A model generated the notes under the pieces. That model was not told the origin of the DNA. It was given only the letters and a program-made list of their open reading frames with translations, and ran no database searches. A DNA stretch of 64,000 bases. Source: VRUE01 sp963837735. GTDB taxonomy: Bacteria > Actinomycetota > Thermoleophilia > Solirubrobacterales > 70-9. Below are positions 62,456 through 64,000 of this stretch, in pieces (within the stretch, counting starts at the first letter, position 1; every line of letters begins with the position of its first letter). The position numbers were made by a program, and so were the translations under genes. The stretch spans positions 1 to 64,000 of the forward strand of contig CAWIOM010000001.1 of NCBI GenBank assembly GCA_963837735.1. Reading direction: 5' to 3'.

Positions 62456-64000
62456 GTCCCGGCCCGCATCCCGTCGAGGTCGCGGCGCAGCTCTTTGAGC
62501 TCGTCGCGGAGCCGGGCCGCCTCCTCGAAGCGGAGGTCGTCGGCGGCGGCGAGCATCTCCTCCTCGAGCGAGACGATCGTCTTCTCCAGCTCCTCAGGGC
62601 TCTCCGCTTCGGTGCGCCCGCGGCGCCGGCGGCGCGGCGCCCGGTCCTCCATCGCCAGGAACTCGGACATCTCCGAGATCCCCTTGCGCACGGTCGCCGG
62701 GGTGATCCCGTGCTCCTCGTTGTAGGCGAGCTGGATCGCGCGCCGACGATCGGTCTCCCGCATCGAGGCCCGCATCGCCTCGGTCTCCTTGTCCGCGTAC
62801 ATCAGCACCCGGCCGTCGACGTTGCGGGCGGCGCGGCCGATCGTCTGCACGAGGCTGGTCTCGCCGCGCAGGAAGCCCTCCTTGTCGGCGTCGAGGATCG
62901 CGACAAGGGATACCTCCGGCAGGTCGAGCCCCTCGCGCAGCAGGTTGACCCCGACCAGCACGTCGTACTCGCCGAGCCGCAGGTCGCGAACGATCTGGAT
63001 CCGTTCGAGGGTGTCGATCTCCGAGTGCAGGTAGCGGACCTTGATCCCGTACTCGAGCAGGTAGTTGGTCAGGTCCTCGGCCATCTTCTTGGTCAGGGTC
63101 GTGACCAGGACCCGGTCACCGGACTCGGCGACGCCGCGGATCTCGTTCATCAGGTCGTCGATCTGGTTCCTCGTCTCGCGCACCTCGATCTCGGGGTCGA
63201 CGATCCCGGTCGGGCGCACGATCTGCTCGACGGTCCGGGTCGACTCGGTGCGCTCGAACGGCCCCGGGGTCGCCGAGACCATCACCAGCCGCGGCACCCG
63301 CTCGAGGAACTCGTCGAACTTCAGCGGCCGGTTGTCGATCGCCGAGGGCAGCCGGAAGCCGTAGTCGACAAGCGTCGTCTTGCGCGAGCGATCCCCCTCG
63401 TACATGCCGCCGATCTGGGGGATCGTCTGGTGGGACTCGTCGACGAAGACGACGAAGTCGTCGGGGAAGTAGTCGATCAGCGTGTGCGGGGGGCTGCCCG
63501 GCGGCCGTCCGTCGAGGATGCGCGAGTAGTTCTCGATCCCCGAGGTGAAGCCGAGCTCGCGGATCATCTCCAGGTCGTACGCGGTGCGCTGGCGCAGCCG
63601 GTGCGCCTCGAGCTGCTTGCCCTCGGCCTCCAGCTCCTCGGTCCGCCGGTTCAGTTCGGCGCGGATCTCCTCGACCGCGCGATCGACGGTCTCGTCCCGG
63701 GTCACGTAATGGGACGCCGGCCAGACCGAGACGTGGTCGATCGTGTCGAGGATCTCGCCGGTCAGCGGGTCGAAGTGCTGGATCCCCTCGATCTCGTCCC
63801 CGAACAGTGAGATCCGGTACGCCGACTCGGCGTAGGAGGGCATGATCTCGAGCACCTCGCCGCGGACCCGGAAGGCGCCGCGGCCGAGCACCGCGTCGTT
63901 GCGCTGGTATTGCATTTTCACCAGCTTGCGCAGGACCTCGTCGCGGTCGATCTCCTCGCCGACCTTGAAGAGCTGCATTTTTTCGTTGTAGACCTGGGGC
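62452..64000 (-). CDS. uvrB: Excinuclease ABC subunit B, 5' end outside window
   Basis: The C-terminal ~515 residues are present and continuous: LRKLVKMQYQRNDAVLGRGA, GFTSGIENYSRILDGRPPG, FVVFVDESHQTIPQIGGMY, RLVMVSATPGPFE, VLVTTLTKKMAEDLTNYL, LLREGLDLPEVSLVAILDAD, QTIGRAARNVDGRVLMYAD and the UVR domain LRFEEAARLRDELKELRRDL. Helicase motifs IV-VI and the UvrA/UvrC contact are complete. It works with the UvrA at 52-55 kb. The promoter and any SOS box are outside. Confidence 0.92.
   Translation of the reverse strand, partial: PQVYNEKMQLFKVGEEIDRDEVLRKLVKMQYQRNDAVLGRGAFRVRGEVLEIMPSYAESAYRISLFGDEIEGIQHFDPLTGEILDTIDHVSVWPASHYVTRDETVDRAVEEIRAELNRRTEELEAEGKQLEAHRLRQRTAYDLEMIRELGFTSGIENYSRILDGRPPGSPPHTLIDYFPDDFVVFVDESHQTIPQIGGMYEGDRSRKTTLVDYGFRLPSAIDNRPLKFDEFLERVPRLVMVSATPGPFERTESTRTVEQIVRPTGIVDPEIEVRETRNQIDDLMNEIRGVAESGDRVLVTTLTKKMAEDLTNYLLEYGIKVRYLHSEIDTLERIQIVRDLRLGEYDVLVGVNLLREGLDLPEVSLVAILDADKEGFLRGETSLVQTIGRAARNVDGRVLMYADKETEAMRASMRETDRRRAIQLAYNEEHGITPATVRKGISEMSEFLAMEDRAPRRRRRGRTEAESPEELEKTIVSLEEEMLAAADDLRFEEAARLRDELKELRRDLDGMRAGT

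Overview
The window is very GC-rich, with dense, often overlapping genes and GTG/TTG starts. It carries several secreted proteins, one of which has a Lys/Cys-rich tail. Together with class III cyclase/AAA/TPR proteins, AbiEi/DUF559-type proteins and deazaflavin-type oxidoreductases, this points to an actinobacterium, most likely Thermoleophilia (Solirubrobacterales-like). That placement is an inference from gene style; the window has no rRNA or phylogenetic marker set.

Layout. 1-2.4 kb: end of a membrane protein gene, a glutamate formimidoyltransferase, an M29-type peptidase and a tRNA-Met. 2.3-5.0 kb: a small decayed element integrated in the 3' end of that tRNA, bounded by 37-bp direct repeats, holding an integrase remnant, a higBA-type toxin-antitoxin pair and a secreted protein. 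5-13 kb: signalling genes (cyclase/AAA/TPR regulator, PAS-EAL c-di-GMP phosphodiesterase behind a hairpin-rich leader, MFS transporter with a cyclic-nucleotide-binding tail). 13-17.5 kb: a polysaccharide-type cluster (pyruvyl transferase, PP-loop ATPase joined to a glycosyltransferase, SnoaL-like protein). 17.6-30.5 kb: oxidoreductase, hydrolase, threonine synthase, a strongly divergent LeuRS-like protein, lipoproteins, GtrA, a heterodimeric ABC exporter and a DUF559-type protein. 30.6-38.3 kb: tRNA-Gln and a tight minus-strand run of FAD oxidoreductase, two RCK/TrkA proteins, two APC permeases with C-terminal USP domains and an alpha-hydroxy-acid oxidase. 38.4-46.7 kb: a REP-like double hairpin, H+-pyrophosphatase, YbdK-type ligase, Rex, glutaredoxin-like protein, the t6A genes tsaD/rimI/tsaB/tsaE, family-4 uracil-DNA glycosylase and FmdB. 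46.8-49.1 kb: the pantothenate operon panC-panD-panB. 49.1-64 kb: a cyclase, an acyltransferase, a ROK kinase, uvrA with a LexA-type box, thioredoxin-TPR, an MMPL transporter, a two-component system and the 3' part of uvrB.

At least twelve genes, including normally conserved ones (tsaD, uvrA, rimI), are split by single-base frame changes. Most are repaired by removing one base, and at least one lies in a run of seven C. I read these mainly as sequence errors. The DUF559 copy at 55.4-56.3 kb and the MMPL gene carry so many shifts that real decay is also possible. Coordinates for shifted genes cover the whole reconstructed reading.

The most interesting items are the LeuRS-like protein with degenerate KMSKS and editing regions, the APC-USP/RCK cluster (possibly K+ transport related to KimA), the tRNA-embedded mini-island, the PP-loop/glycosyltransferase fusion, the hairpin-rich leader before the PAS-EAL gene and the REP-like double hairpin downstream of hppA.
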